Assembly (NCBI GenBank): GCA_963082975.1
Contig: OY720347.1
Span: 30,769,398-30,833,397, forward strand
DNA length: 64,000 nt
Source: Labia minor
Taxonomy: Eukaryota > Arthropoda > Insecta > Dermaptera > Spongiphoridae
Direction: 5' to 3'
Shown: piece after piece, positions 44,209-59,800 of the stretch
How positions within the stretch are numbered: position 1 is the stretch's first letter
Layout of the letters: each line of letters begins with the position of its first letter
The notes under the pieces: model-generated
What the model was told of the DNA's origin: nothing
The model's input: only the letters and a program-made list of their open reading frames with translations
Database searches by the model: none
Program-made: the position numbers and the translations under genes

Positions 44209-46962
44209 GATACTAAATAATAATAATATTTCTACTTTTCAGAATGATAGATTTCTAAATTATTAAAGTTCACATTCGTATTAAATGATTTCATAGATTA
44301 TAGTTATAAATTATATTAAAAAAAATAAATATAAAAATACGTTAATCGTAGGACAGGTTGAATGTTGTAATTAGGCCAAGAAAAAATTACCTGCCGTCTT
44401 TCATTTACGCCAGAGGATAAGAAACGATCCTTTCTTTGTTCCCTTTCGAGTTGTACTCGTACTTGAACAAATGGCCGGAAAAGAAAAGAACAAATGGGTT
44501 GGAGCCTTCACCCCGTTATTTAGGTAGTACAGGGTTTGAAAAAATGATAGAATATGGCAAATGACTCCAAAGATGGTTAAAATAAATTTACAGTGAATTT
44601 ATTGAACCCATTTAAATTTAATATATTTTAGTAATTACAGATATTATAAACAAGAACTTATGATTATAGGAATTCGAGAATTTTGTATTCGTTTCTATTT
44701 ATTACCTTCAATTAAACTTTTAATCATTTCACATTCTTCACTTTGAACTCAATTTGAATCACCAATTATATATTTATTTCATTATTGTACACTATTTATT
44801 TATTTATAGTTTCTCAATATCTTAAAAGGTAATTATTTCATTTGATTTTTCTACACTTCTTTAAGGAAAGAAACAAAATACTAAACGATTTAAATATATT
44901 TATAAATATAATAATAATAATTGATATACCTACTATGCCTTAATCGGGAATCCTATTTCAAGAAAATAATTCATTGAGACAAAAGAATTTTAATGGATAC
45001 AAGAATTTTTATTAAAAATAAAATTAAAAAAAAAAAACAATTTTTTCAATCAATTTTCAATATTAATCTTGGATACTTTCCAATCAATTCAAAATATTTG
45101 GATTGAAATAACAGGGATGTCATGACGAGATTTTAGATATTTTAATTTTTAATTATAGTTATTTAATTTCAATTCAAGTATACCTGTATTTAAGTACAAA
45201 ATAATCAAGATTATATAATCGAAACATGTTATTCTGAAAATTTTATAATAATATTGGCTGATTAGAATATATATAAATGGAAATATGCAGGCAGTCAGTA
45301 GGAAGTAAAGGTAGGTAAGAATTAAAAATATTTTCTCTTCGTCTTTGTTATTGTCCTGAAGAAAGTTCTGATCAGGGACCGAAATGTTGACAAAACGAAG
45401 ATAAGATATTTTTATTTCTTACGTTTATTTACTTTTAGTTCTATCTATTTAATTTATAATAATAGATAATTTAATTAAAAAAAAAATTAAAAAATTAAAG
45501 AATTCAAGAATATACTTATATTATTAGTAATAAATTTATTTAAACATTATATATACAAATAGAGAGAGCGCTAAATAATACACGAGGTACTAAAATGCTG
45601 AACAATGAAAGTAAAAAATTATCTAATATTTTAAATCGATAATAATAAAAATATATATATATATAAATAATATATATGAAGGGAACAAAAATATTTATAC
45701 CCCTGAAAACCTACAAGATAACCTAATTAACTTTAAACGTTCAATACCATAATCGGCTTAAAATCCACCATTACAATCACATCTCAATAGTAAATGAAAT
45801 TGAGTCAGTAATATATATTAAGTTTAAATTCGTTATCGCGTTCCATTTTCTATTCTATTTATCAATTCAAAGGGATTAAAATATACATATTTGGTCGAAC
45901 ATAAAATTTAGTGATAAATTTCTCTCCAACATTCTCGTTTTTTTTTTATTAATTCACTTTTAATTGATTTATCGCTACATGGTTTTGTTTTTAAAATTCA
46001 TTAAATATCTCTATCGTTTTAGTATTTAACTCACTTCAATGATGATTCAAAAATATCTTTTGAAAATATAAACATCAAATCACATTTTGATAAACATTAT
46101 TCATCAAAATAACTTTTGATTAAATTTTGATCTTGTTTTCCTGCTGGGAGAAATAATGACTGGTTTTTTTCTCAATGACGGATTTGTTTATGATTCTTGT
46201 TTAGTATTACCATTACTAATACCGGTTTAGTCTTGTTAAATAAAATACTGAGGAATATAGACATAATTCTTTTAGTCCATCATTGGTGTAAATACACTGT
46301 AAACACCCTCAAATAAACTTGTTTAATACTTTATTTAAAATTTTATTAATATACATATTTTATAAAATATTTTTGATCATGATTTAAAGAGATTTTTTTA
46401 TTTGAAGTTTATTTATTTATTTATTTTTTTAAATCAATTAAATTTAAAAGATATAAATAAATAAATCATTTATGAATAATTAAATAATAATATCTTTGAA
46501 TAAATTTATATCGTAAAATATATGGGATAATTAATATAATAATTACACCCCAAGTATAACCAGTTTTAATTTAATACTATAATTGTTTTTCCTCATTTGT
46601 TTAGAATTTGATTTTATAAATATTTTCTTATTTGGTTTTATAAGAATAAATTTAATGATCAACCCATTTCAATATCTTTTAATCAATTTATATGATAATA
46701 ATAAATTAAATTATTGATATATATAATATATATGTATGTATTTTTTATGAAAATTTCAACAGAACACAATTATATTTTTTTAAATGGCTCTTAAAAGGAT
46801 CAAGGCCCATATTAGTAAATTTACACATTTATTTATTTTAATTCAAACACATTAAATATTAAATTTAAATTTTTATGAATTAGTGAAGATTGAACATCTA
46901 TCCTTAAGTTCAATAGTTCATTATTTTAAAACTAAGCTACTGTTTTTATTTTACACCACTTT
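44209..46962. other. AT-rich DNA with a structured inverted repeat at 45323-45414
   Basis: 45323-45349 and 45389-45414 are imperfect inverse copies (TAAAAATATTTTCTCTTCGT on the left). They enclose CCTGAAGAAAG...GACCGAAATGTTGAC at 45355-45391, where GTCCTGA and TCAGGGAC can pair. A GC-richer pocket at about 44345-44530 has no recognisable frame beyond a start of 18 codons. The rest is AT-rich. Confidence 0.45.
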
Positions 46963-47067
46963 TTACTATTTCGCCACGAAAATTTTCGATGTCGAGATTT
47001 TGATGTTTTTATTCGTTTCGAAGGTTCCAATTCAAATTTGCGAGATAATCGATTGGAGACCCTTCAG
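46963..47067 (+). mobile_element. HINE-B copy 5, ends only
   Basis: TTACTATTTCGCCACGAAAA, TTTCGATGTCGAGATTTTGA and GTTTTTATTCGTTTCGAAGG represent the first 90 bases. They are joined directly to CAATTCAAATTTGCGAGATA and GGAGACCCTTCAG, the last 45. About 550 internal bases are deleted. Confidence 0.8.
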
Positions 47068-47724
47068 AGTTTTTTTTTATCTATAATTAATGATATATTC
47101 AATATATAAAAAAAATTAAAAATATCTATTCTAAAAAATATATTTTATATATATTAATATTTTATTAACAAAATTAAATTTAAATTCTATCGTCTAGGAT
47201 CAACATATATTATAAAAATAATATTAAGGATGATTTGTTGTATACGGGAGATTGAGGAGACTTTTAAAAACCCGTATAAACCTTAATCTCCAGGCTACCT
47301 AACGACACCTTGAGAAAAGTTCTAGAGCTTATAGACACTTAGATAAAAATTGAGAAACAAAAAGTTTCTAGGGTCTCCCCTAAATATGTACTAAATTCCT
47401 CTAAATACTATTCCTTGGATATATGATTGATAATATTATACTTTATTAAAAAAAAAATCATTATTATTATTATTATTTGATTTATTATTATTTATCATTT
47501 TACTATGATATTTGTTTGCCTCTATAATTTTTATTAAATTATACATTCAATCATTTTTTTTATCTTATAAATATATATATTTTTGTAATACAAAATATAT
47601 AAAAACCATTGATTTCTCAATATCGCCTTATTTTTCAGTCTTGTTTATTATGCATATAGCCTGAATAACCCTGAAATAGGTAAATAATTGGTGCTGATGG
47701 CTTCCGTGTCTTTTGCAGGTCGCC

Positions 47725-47836
47725 ATGGCGCCCGTCCTTGTATCCGCTGGTGTGTTCTTCGCATTGCTGGCTGCCTGTTTCGCCTGTTCATGTTTTCCTA
47801 GGCATATGCAAGCCACCTTCTGTCAATCGGACTTCG
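47725..47836 (+). CDS. Timp: Timp coding exon 1: signal peptide and CSC motif
   Basis: The ATG is in a CGCCATGG context. It encodes 37 codons plus one base (phase 1). MAPVLVSAGVFFALLAACFA is a signal peptide, with cleavage expected before Cys21. The mature start CSCFPRHMQATFC has Cys at 1, 3 and 13, the spacing shared by all TIMPs. The donor GTAATG follows at 47837. A pyrimidine tract and CAG at 47716-47718 indicate that the exon begins at 47719 with six bases of leader, so an upstream non-coding exon is expected. Short frames over this exon in other phases are shadows. Confidence 0.93.
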
Positions 47837-50800
47837 GTAATGCTAACCATTAATTCACCAAACGAGGGAAAAAAAAATAAAAAAATTTCTCACACCGCTT
47901 ACTCCCTGCAGGTTCATTTGCATAAATGACAGTACGATACAAACTAACTTTGATAATACGAAACATTTCTTTTGGAAAATATATAATAAGAGACGGTTAC
48001 AGAGAAGAGGCGGAGATTCCAATGGAAATTGGTTCATTGGTGTTAAATAACCTCAGGGGAAATAAATTAACATCGACACCTCTCTTGTTTTTTATATACT
48101 ATAATTCTGCACTCTAAATATTGATATCATTATTATATTATTTAAAGCATGCAAGAAAAAATACTATGAAATAACGCTCAAATTCTTTAGGTTAATGAAA
48201 TTCTAAAAAAGGGTAATTCGTAAAATATAATATTATTATATAATTTTCTTGAAACAGTATATTTAATGTAATATAATTTATATTTGAAATTTTTTTACCG
48301 TTTTTATTTTTCATTTTTTAAATGAATTTACTTTAAATGAACATTAAAAAAATATACTTTTTTTTGAAATAATAAATGTAAATTATACTTTAAAATTTTA
48401 TCGTATTTTACAATATATTTCATTTATCTATTCATTTTATAAATATTATTAATATATGATACAATAACATGTGTTTATAGATTAATTTCATTACCAAGAG
48501 GTATCCCCAAAAGGTAGTACTTAAAACCAAAAGATTAAAAAACAAATTTATTATTTTTTAAAACTTTAATAAATATAAATATATCATATTAAACATATCA
48601 ATTTGATTATTTATATTACAATAATTACCCCCCTCCCCCATATATTTCAATTAACATTTTAATTTTTCCAATAAATAATAATTATATTTAATAAATGAAA
48701 TGTAAATCTGTACAATTATTTTTAATCCATTGGCATTGGAAATTCAGTTTACATAAAAATACAATTTTATTTTATTTCTTTTGTTATTTGCATTTTATAA
48801 TTTTTAAAAATAAATAAGAAAAAATTGTCTCATTAGTAAGATAAATTGATTAAATAATGTTTATAATAATATTAAATATTATTATATCCATTAAAAACGA
48901 TAATCCTTTTCTCTGTCTTCTTATTAATTCATATAAATGTTATTACTAATGAAACTTAGTTAAATAAAGACATTAATAAAGAAGAATACTATAAATATAA
49001 TATTATAACAGAGTTGATTAATACTAATAATAATAATGAGTACTGAGTAAGTGTTACAACTGGGGAGAATAATATAATAAACTAGGTAAATACTATTAAA
49101 CCTCATTATAAATAAAAAATGTAAATAATATTTTTATAGTCTGTGCATTACTCATTTTCGTTTATTTCTATATTTACTAACTTAGGTAATTCTATTTCAC
49201 TATAAATATTCAGAAATAAAAAATATTTAAAAAATGAATTTTATTAAAATTCTCTAAACATCTAATTGTGCCAAAATTTCTTATATTTAAGGTAAATAGT
49301 TAAATTTTAAATTTTACTTATAAAATAAATTTAAAAATAATCAATTATATGAAAATTAAAAATTAATGAAACTATGTAAATCAAGTATTTTTTTTCCTTA
49401 TATAAATTTTAATAGTTCTCGTATACCTGCAGTTGTGTTTAAAATACCCCTTTAAAGTTATGCAAATTCAGAAAAAAAAGAAATAATAAATTAAATTGTT
49501 TTTTTATTTTAACAATTTTCTCTAATTAATCGAAATTATTCTTACATTCTGAACTCTTAATGCTTTCGTAGATTAATTTATCGTAGAAATTTAAAATTTT
49601 AACTTAAATCTATTTACTTAATATAATTGAAAATTTTTAATATTAAATATGAACAACCTTTGATAAAAAAAAAATTAAAATATTTAATACATCAATTTAA
49701 TAATAATTGCTTATTCCAATTTTCACTATGATTAATTTTTCATTAATATTTTACTACTATATGAATTGATTTCTAATATAATATAAACAATAATAAAAGA
49801 ATGATATGATTTAATTATTAAAAATTCACAGGATAGTTCACAGTTTAGTCTACTTTTATTATTCTATATATATATTTATATTTATATTTATATATTTTTA
49901 TAGTTGCATTATTCAAACGGCGATGATTAATGCATTTCCACCACAAATATTTTAAATCCAATTTAGTATAGTATTAATATAAGAGATAATTAATTGCCTG
50001 ATAACAGACATGTCTGTAGCAATAAGATTGTAAATGAAGTACTATTCATATTATATATTAACATATCATGTTAATTGATTACTATTAAGAAAATAAATTC
50101 TTATTTAAGTTAGCAATATTAAATGGCATAAAATGTTTACAAACTAGTCGTTATAAAACTTAAAATACAGAAATAAAAATATTAAAAGAAAATTTTAAAT
50201 TTAATGATTTATGATACATAGGTATGTTTATTAAATAAAATTAAATTTAAATACCAAATGTAATTCTTGAAATTTAATTGCTATAATATGACAGGAGTTA
50301 AAAGAAAAATTTTATGATTAAATAAGTGATATTTCAATCGGGGAATCCCAATAATAAAGATTTAAATTTATTTGTTTATTTGTTCATTGTTAATTTTTAA
50401 ACCAAGAATGTTATAATAAAACATCAAATAGGCAGATTTTCAATTTTACTTAAAAAAAATATAAAAAGGTGAATATTTAAGAAAAATTAATATGATTATA
50501 TTTAATAAATTTGAGCTATTTAAAAAAAGGAATCATTTTTTAGTGAAATTGAATTTTAACTACAGACAGCAAGAAATATAAAAAATTACCTATATTCTCT
50601 TTTATTTATTAAATTTTTGCTTTTAATAATACAAAATAAACAAATTTAAGAATTTGTTTTTTTTTAATTTATTTAGTGTTCATAAAATCGATTAGGTGAG
50701 AGAAATTAAATTTTATATTTGAAAATATTTTACAATACGATAAAATAATACTACAAAAACAATGTTATTAATAATTTCTTGATATTTTGATATAGCTATA

Positions 50801-53800
50801 ATATATAAAAGAAAGTTTTACGATAAAAATATTATAGAATGACTGTTAAATTGAAATTGCTATTTTCCTTTTTAGAGTAAACGAAGATAATTCCCATAAA
50901 ATTGAATACTAAGACTATTTTACTCAGAAAAATTGTTCAAAGAATCGGTGATGTCTTATCATAATTTTAAAATTAAAATGACTTTTTGACCAAAAAAGGT
51001 TGCACAGTCTGGACTATAGATTTAAAATTCACTGACATCGACATTTCCGGTTATACAATTTCATGATTTTCTGTAATATTATCTTAACTTAAATATAATA
51101 TTTTATTTCTTTATCATTAATAGTATTTATTTTAGACTGTTCATAAACGGACACCGGATTATTTCATATATAAAAATCCGTTTCAATTTTATATTTCCAA
51201 CGATAATTCAGATTCTAATTTTAGCTTTGTATTCATAATGTGATTATTATATATTCATATATAATTGGTGATCTATCAATACATAAGAGAGAGAAGAGAG
51301 AGGTTTTAAATAAAATCCATATCATAATTCTTACAAATTTTTATTTTTTTAATAAATTTAATTTTTTTATTTATTTAGTGTAGGTATTAAAAAAATTATA
51401 AATTTTTTTTTCATCTGAATCATCTTATTTTAGAAATAAATAAAAATAAATACTTGTATCTTAATCATAACAATTTTATATATTTTTTTAAAAGTTATAT
51501 TTAAAGAAAAAAAATTCACCATATGATACTATTTTTTTTAACATAATTATGCTATGAATAATTTAAATGAAAAAAATGAATATTAAAATATTAATGACTA
51601 AACATCTAACAATGAAATCATTATTTATTTATTTTAATAAACTTTTGAATATTTTGAATTTAATAATAGCCAAAAAACGATTCATACATATTGATGATTC
51701 ATTTAATCAGATTTTGCATCCAAGTTGACAAATTTTTTTTTTTTGTATTTTATTGTCGTATTAGTGAATGAATGAAGCTTTTCCTTTTGTTCCAGTGGTT
51801 CAAGCACGAGTGAAGCAACACATTAACTCAAAGAATTACGAATTATATTCGAGGTATAAGATTGCAGTTAGAAGAACATTCAAGGTTAGTAACTCAATTT
51901 GGTGTAAATGGTTTTAATACAGCCCCATTAGTTAACAGTCCAATGAGCCATAAAATGGAACATCGCCTAAATGGATCGGGTTTTTCGACAAAATCGTATT
52001 CAACTTCAGAAAGAGAACGATTTCTTGAAATAATAACCGGCTTTTTTTCGACAGTCTTAATTTATTTCTATTCCCTCTGCCAATAATAATTATTATTGAT
52101 ATTAACGAATTGAGTTTGAATCCATTTATATAATAATAATACTAATAGTAATAATAATAATAATAATAATATTTTATCAACTCAATTTCTATCAAATGAA
52201 ATAATAGTAATAATAATAATAATAATAATAATATTTTATCAACTCAATTTCTATCAAATGAAATATTAGTCCCATAATATTTGAATATAGAAAGTTTGAT
52301 TCATATAAAGAGAGCCCTTACGGCAACAAATGAATGAGCAAAATAAGGCTAAAATTTTCAAGGCGTAACCTTCGTTATCCTTGTCCTCGTCCTAAATAAA
52401 CCCTTCATAATTTGAAAAGTTTGACAGCATTTTTAGATATATTTAGAATATTAAATTTGACTCTTTCTTATTATTCAATATTTCAATTGACTAAAAAAAC
52501 CCTTTTTAAGATTCCCATAATAAACAAATTTAAAGTGTCAAACATTCCATTAAAAACTTAATATATGTATTATTCTAATGAATTATATGTACAAATAAAA
52601 AAAACTAGAGAAAATTTATTATAATAAATTTTAAAATAAAAAAATAACTAAAATTCATAACTTACTTTCTAATTAAATTTTTCATCAATAGATCATTTAA
52701 GACTAATTTAAAAGTTAAAATAAAATTTATCTACTCGTATTTCAATTAGATTATTTGAAATGATATGCATAAAAGAGAAGAATTATTTATTTATAGCATT
52801 ATAAATAAATGAGAGATGAAAAAGAAGGATTAAAGGAGTTTAGAATTTGTTTGTTGTATCTTTTGAACTAAAAACAAAAGTCATATTTAATCTTCTTTTT
52901 CATAAGAATAATTTCATCACTTAATCATTTTATGGTTTCTTCTATTTTTTTTTTATTTCGGATATTTCTCTATTAATACTAATGATTTGAATTTATTATT
53001 ATTATATTTTTGTATTATATTATTCTATTTATATTAAAATTAATCAACTAATTTTGGTCATAAAAATACATATATACTTGTATTTATTTAAGAAATTTGC
53101 TTTTGACATATGTATATGTTTGTATGCATATGTATTAGTGTTTGCTTTTTGATTTTGTAAGGGGGGTGAGAAAGAAAAGTTTGAATTAAATTTAATATAT
53201 ATTATAAACTATCTTCTTCATTTTCCCAATTTTAACTCAATAAAACAAATAGTGTAGAAGCGTACACATTATCCTAAATAAATGTTTTAAATTGATTTCA
53301 AAGAAAGTTTTCATTGTTGGCTTTATTGTATTTTGATATTAGTTGGTATGAAGATAGCAATGTTGAAATAATGAAAGAATATGTATAAAATACATTTTAT
53401 ATAAAATTTAATTTTCAAAAAATGATTATAATGTATGTGTATGGATGTTTCATTTTTTTAAAAAACAAGTAAAGTTCCCTTCTATAATAATTATAATAAA
53501 AACATCCTTCATTTGTTAGTAAACAGTATTAGTAATATTATTTATTCGACAAATAAAAAACAAAATTAATTAACATTCTATTCCATGTCTATAATTGAAT
53601 ATAGTGAGTTTAAAATTAAAACAACTGAACAATAAGCAAGAGAGCAAATTATATTTTATTTTATTTTTTTTTTAGAAACAAATATATATAAAATAAACCA
53701 TCCATCCATTAAATTAAAGATCAAAAGAGAAAAATTATAATTAATAGAAAAGTTAGTCTTCTCTATATAATGTCAATGAAGAATATCATTTGTTGAAATA

Positions 53801-56800
53801 AAATTGAGTAAACAATCATATTTAAAATTAATTTAATAATTGACTGATTTTCTTCATAATTCAATTGATTTATTGAACAAAATAAAAATCACAGGTAATT
53901 TCAATAAATATTTGCATTTAAAAATAAAAAAGACTATTAAAATTGTATTAATAATAATAATTTCATTAAATGAGTCAAATGCGTTCTCACTCATTCATAA
54001 AAATCAAGTATTGAAGAAAATGTTCAATTAAAATGGCAATTATGTTTCAAAAAGAGAAATTACTAATAGTCACGTTTGAATGTGTCAGAGCTATAAAAGT
54101 CTTCAACGCTTTGTATTTTCGTATATAATCGTCTGACAATCTTTTCTGATGGAAATTCTGTCATCGTATCTTCCTTCTATAATATCCCCACACCCATCCA
54201 TTCACCACCCTCATCCCCCATCCATGAATACAATGTGCTTCGTCTGTCGTTGTTCTTTGAAAATCGTTTTACTAATAAAATATACTTTCCTCTCATTCAT
54301 CTCCACTTCGAATATTTAATTAAATAATTAAAAATTCAATTAAAATGATTAGCTTCTTCATGTTTAAGGAAATTTATTAATTATACAAAGTTCGTTGGGC
54401 GGTGAAGAGCGTATTTAAATGTGAAAGTAAAATTTCTTTTTATTTAATAATATAATTTAATTTGATATACACATCCAAAAAAAAATTCATTTTGATAAAA
54501 GATATTGAAGTAGTAGTTGTACAAAAGATTTTTTTTTATTAAGAAATTATTTTTTTTATTTCTCTATGATTTTTTTTTGCAAGGCGCTTCTAGCAAAAAT
54601 GAAGGAAAATTGCAAGAGTGCCAAAGGAGATATTTTTATTTTTATTTTTTTTTATTTTTTTTATTTTAAACGTAAATCCTTCTTAAGCTATAATTATATG
54701 AATCGGATTTGAATTTTTATTTGTTTAAAATGCAAATAATGACGGAATATTATCGTTGTAAATCATCTATTAAGAATTCCTAAATGATATGTCTTGAAAG
54801 AATTCACTATAGAGATTATCGTTTTATCAGTATTGATTATTTAATCATCAATAAGTAATATTAATACTTTCATTTAAGTAAAGAGTAACTAATATATCTT
54901 ACCTATAAATATAATATTTTATATAAATATAGATACAGTAGAACCTTGTGATAACTCAAACCTCGGTAACTTAAAAACCTCTATAACTTCAAAAAATAAT
55001 ATGTTCCCTTCCAAAAACCTCAATAACTTAAAATACGCAACCTCTAAACTGAAATACCTAAGTAATCTCAGTATTGGCCCTCAAAATATTTTTGAACATT
55101 GGCCTGTGTAGTTATTATATTCTGTACTTTTGAGCATAGACTAAAAATGCTATATTTTATTTATATTTAACTGAAGTTTCTCTTTCTCTAGTGTGATCTT
55201 ATTGGTTTACTTTAATTATATTTGTTTTTTGTATTTTAAGATTCGTTTTAAAACTACTTTAATGATTTGATTGAATATCCATTAGACTTAGTGGTTATTA
55301 GTTTTCTATTATATCTATAATTTCCTTCACGATAAGGAAGTGGTAATAGCAATTTTCTAAAAATTACTTTTTGTAAAATTGTTAGTTTAGTTTATATATA
55401 ATTTATGATCAAATTTGTCTCAAATTATATTAAATAGAAATAACAAATATATATAAATATAATTATAAATAAAACAAGAATAAATAAAATTATATTTTTT
55501 GTGTTATCCTATAATAATTTTTCCTGAATAAATTTTAATTTTTTATAAAAATTCAAATTAAATCCTAATTTTAATTTCTAATTGAATATTTAAAATGATA
55601 TATCCTTTGTATAAATTCCACTTCAATCTATAAATGTAGGTATGATAGTCACGAAGTGAAGGTAGGAAATACATTCCCTTTATTAATCTCCTTGGTTATA
55701 ATTTGAGTAATTCAAACTTTAAAGCCGAAAGGACGTATTTAGTAAAAAGATGAAAAATAATGTTTTAAAGTAGTATAGAAAATTAATATCCATGAGTAGT
55801 ATTAATAAAAGGGTTTCTTTTAATTAACTTGAATAATTTTATTTAGAAAATATCTGATAATTATTGAGTAAAATTTAAAAGATATCAATAAATTTTATAA
55901 TTAAGATATAATATGAACAAATATAATATAAATATTACTAATTATTTTAAAAAATAAAATAAATATATTCACATGGATATCAATTATTATATATTCGAGT
56001 AGGAATTTTTTATTTATTTTTAAGCAGTAAGTAAAATTCCCTTCCATAATTATAAGCTTAAAATACTCTTCAAAGAGGGTTTATTTTCTAAAATAAATAA
56101 ATATCAGTTTTATTGTTATAATAGATAATTAGTATATCACACACACACACACAAAAGGAGGAGAAATTTAATTAATTAGAGGAAAGTTATGTTAAAATAT
56201 TTCAATTTCACTAGGTTCAATAGTTTTGAAGTGTAGTGGAAATCTGAATAGATTAACATAAATAAAAAGTCAGTAGGAGAGATACTGACATTTCTAAACA
56301 AGTCTAATGTCGCTCTATCTAATTATTTATAATTGAAATGGGTTAAAAATGATTTCCAGGTGTCGGAATTGAAAGGTGTTTATTAAAATTTTGTTATAAA
56401 AAGTATATTTCTTTTCTTTTGACTGGAAGGCATCTACTATATAATCTTAAATCTTGATCTATTCGCTATAGTTAAAATTATTGTTTATCCTAAGATTTAT
56501 AAAATTACTTTCAATTAAATTCATGAATTAATTTCATACTCGAAATTATTATGACATTTATATAAAAAAACAAGTTTTATTTTTTATTCTTGATTTCTAT
56601 CAAAATTTTTCAATGTAAAATCAACAATCGATCTAAGAAATAGATAAATAAATAATAGAATAATGAGTTGATTATATACCGTCTAAAGAATTCATAATAT
56701 ATTTTTTTATAATTTAACTTGGACTGTTTATTATTCAATTAGGTAACTAATTTGTAAATAACATAGTGCCGTTTGTATTACAAAGCAAGTTATATAGATA

Positions 56801-59800
56801 CATATTTTATTTATTAAACGACAAAGAGCATAATCCAGCTTTTAACCTCTGTTTTTGTTTATCATAATATTATGTTCAATGATATCAAGATTTTATAAAA
56901 TAAACCCCATGATCACATTAAAATATGATTATAGGTATTTTAATAATTATGTGTTCTTTTTTACCGACCGACGTAGGAAGGGAAAGTATTTTTTTAATAA
57001 TCCTTTAAATTTGTTTTAAATACATTTAAAATTACCATCATTAATAATAAAAATAATAGATGTATTCTAATTTATTAAGCGATTTTTACAATAACAAATA
57101 CAATATAATAACAAACGAATATTTGTGAAATTTTGTTGGTATGGTAAAGGTTTGGTTCTACAAATATACAATAAATGTTGAAACTTGTTCTTGGGAAATT
57201 AATCAAATCAAGGATTCGATTTGAAAATTTTGCAATACTGTTTTTCCATGTACTAAAGTTTAATGAATATATAATAATATATATATATATATATTTAAAT
57301 TATATTCTTATATATATATATATATATGTATATATATAAAACCAACAATTGGAATATAATCAAGCAGTATCACCATAAGTTTCTAAAAGTGTTTGATGAA
57401 CTTCTGAAGCAAATTTCTTCAAATCAAACAAGAAAGTAATGAATGTCGAAAATGCAATTTTGAACGTTCCATGATTAGCGACTATGTACACTGAATAACT
57501 CAATAATACTAAATTGGAAAACTGTTATTTTAAGTAGAGAAATATCAAAACCATCGAAATTAATAGTTAGGTTAGTTTGTTTGCATTGATACTTCGCATC
57601 TTAACCAATAGATGTCGCTGATCAAAATAATGCAAGCTCCTATTATATATATATAGGTTCTTTTCATTGAAAGTTTTGAATATGAAAAGTTAATTCTGCG
57701 TTCTTTTCTCGTATTTTTGTAGGATTTAAGTCAAAATTTCGGCGCCTTTTTGGCATTATATTCAAGTATATTTTCGGATTTTGGGTCTTAGTTTGTTTAA
57801 CTGTGAATCACTGGAGGACTAAGGCTAAAGTGGGCCCAAGGCCCTTTTTATAGGGAGCCACGGTTTGGCCACCGTTGGCATATAGTATACGGGCCCTAGC
57901 AACATAATTTTCGGGTCCCAAAAATTGCTGGCCCAAGGAAGGCCTTAGTCCGCCCCTGGATTGAATAAGTGTGGATAACTAGAAATTTATATTCAACTAT
58001 ATTTTTTTTTAAACTTTTGTCGTAATTTTTAGATAAATTCTATCCTAGAATTTAAAATTTGTAATAAGAAGTTTGAAGGGAAAGTATCTTGATTGTAAGA
58101 TGTTTGGCTTGCTATAATGAATACATAGCAAGAGGAGCAGAATATTTATTTAATTGAATATTTACTTGTTCCATAATTTCATTTCAACCAAAGTTATCCC
58201 TATTTTACTTATTCAGTGCTTTTAACTCGATTCCCTTTAATTATAATTTCATAGTTAATTTATTCACATCGTCAACATCATCCAATTAGTCAAACTCATT
58301 ACTCATAGGTCATGAGCAAATTAAATAGATAATATTTAATTGCTCAATATATTTATTCAAAGTTTTTATATAATTAAATTAAATTTAGATAATAATAATA
58401 ATTTCTTAAACAATCTTTTTGTATAATATTGAAGACAATTTTATTTGAATAAATATGAAATATGAAAGATATTTTTATTTTTAAAAGTAACTCCACACAC
58501 ACATACAATTCATTATTCTGATTTATAAAATTAAATAATACATTAGATTAAAATTAATATATTTGAAAGAATTTATATTAAATCATTTGGATAATGAATT
58601 TCCCCACAGAGAGAGAATCAAGAAATAATTTTCATATATATCTTTAATAGTTTATTAGATTATTTATATAAGTATGTAGAAATATTTATATTTATAATTT
58701 AAAAACTAATATAAAACATATATATATTACTTTTAATAAATAATAAATTTATTATAAATTCATATTAATTTGTTTCTAAAAATAAATAAAAAAAGATTAT
58801 TTTCCCCAAGTTTTAAAAAAATATCATTCTAAAATAGTTAAACACGGATAGTTTTTTTCACAGTGATAAATCTATTTTTATTTTATTTATTTTTTGGAAT
58901 TAAGACATAAGGTAAAACCCCCAGTAGTTGACACTTTAACAAAATTTTCGGCTTTCAACTCACTTTGCTCAGAGTTCATTCACTTTATGGCAACCATTTC
59001 ATCAACAATAGAGTCTATAAATATCCCTCTAACAAGTTCCTAAAGCCAATAATTCTAAAAGTTCAAGGTAAAAATTATATTAATTTTCTACATAAAAATG
59101 AAATTGGTTTAGTAGTTGACACCCCACCTAAGAATGAAAACTTAGTAGTTGACACACTTTTGGATGAATAGTTGACACATGATAAAAAGGCTCTTAATTC
59201 ATGAAAAATTTGGTTTTATTTTATTTTTTTAATACAGAGAGTTTACACAATAAATTATTCAAGATAGCTTATTCTTCTTTGTTTCTCTTGCTATTTTTTT
59301 CAAATCCTTTTCAAGTTCTTTCTCTTTTCTCTTTCTCTCCCTCTCAGCAACACGCTCAAATGTAGCCTTTTCTGATTCCTCCTTTTTCTGTTGTTTCTTC
59401 TTGAGATATTGCTGGAAGTTATGTCCTGATACGATGGCAGGAATTTTTTCTTGGGTAGTCCTCTTTTTGGGGGGAACTTTAGTTTGTTTTTTAAAAAACA
59501 AGTGTCTCTTGAATGGACTGGGTATGTCAGTGACTGTATGAGCTGAAGAAGTTCCTGGTTGACTAGAAGCTGGATCAGTTTCACTGAGGAAGGTCTTCTC
59601 AACTGGCATGTCAACTAGTGTCAACTACTCAATACATACCATTCATTCAGCTTCATTAGTTGACACCCCACGCTAAGAATGATCTTTTGAATATTTATGT
59701 ACCAAGTTCACAGAATAATAACTCTTCAACATTTCAAACCCCAAATCAATCAAAACATCCCCCAAAATGGTGAATTAATAAGTGATTTCAATACTTACTT

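Noticed and set aside
45355..45391. A functional hammerhead ribozyme
   Set aside because: CTGAAGA and GAAA are present with a possible stem II, but I could not form convincing stems I and III with a cleavage triplet. It is reported only as a recurring motif.
47628..47929. Short frames on both strands over Timp exon 1
   Set aside because: They are in other phases of the exon; the real frame starts at 47725 and is cut by the donor at 47837.
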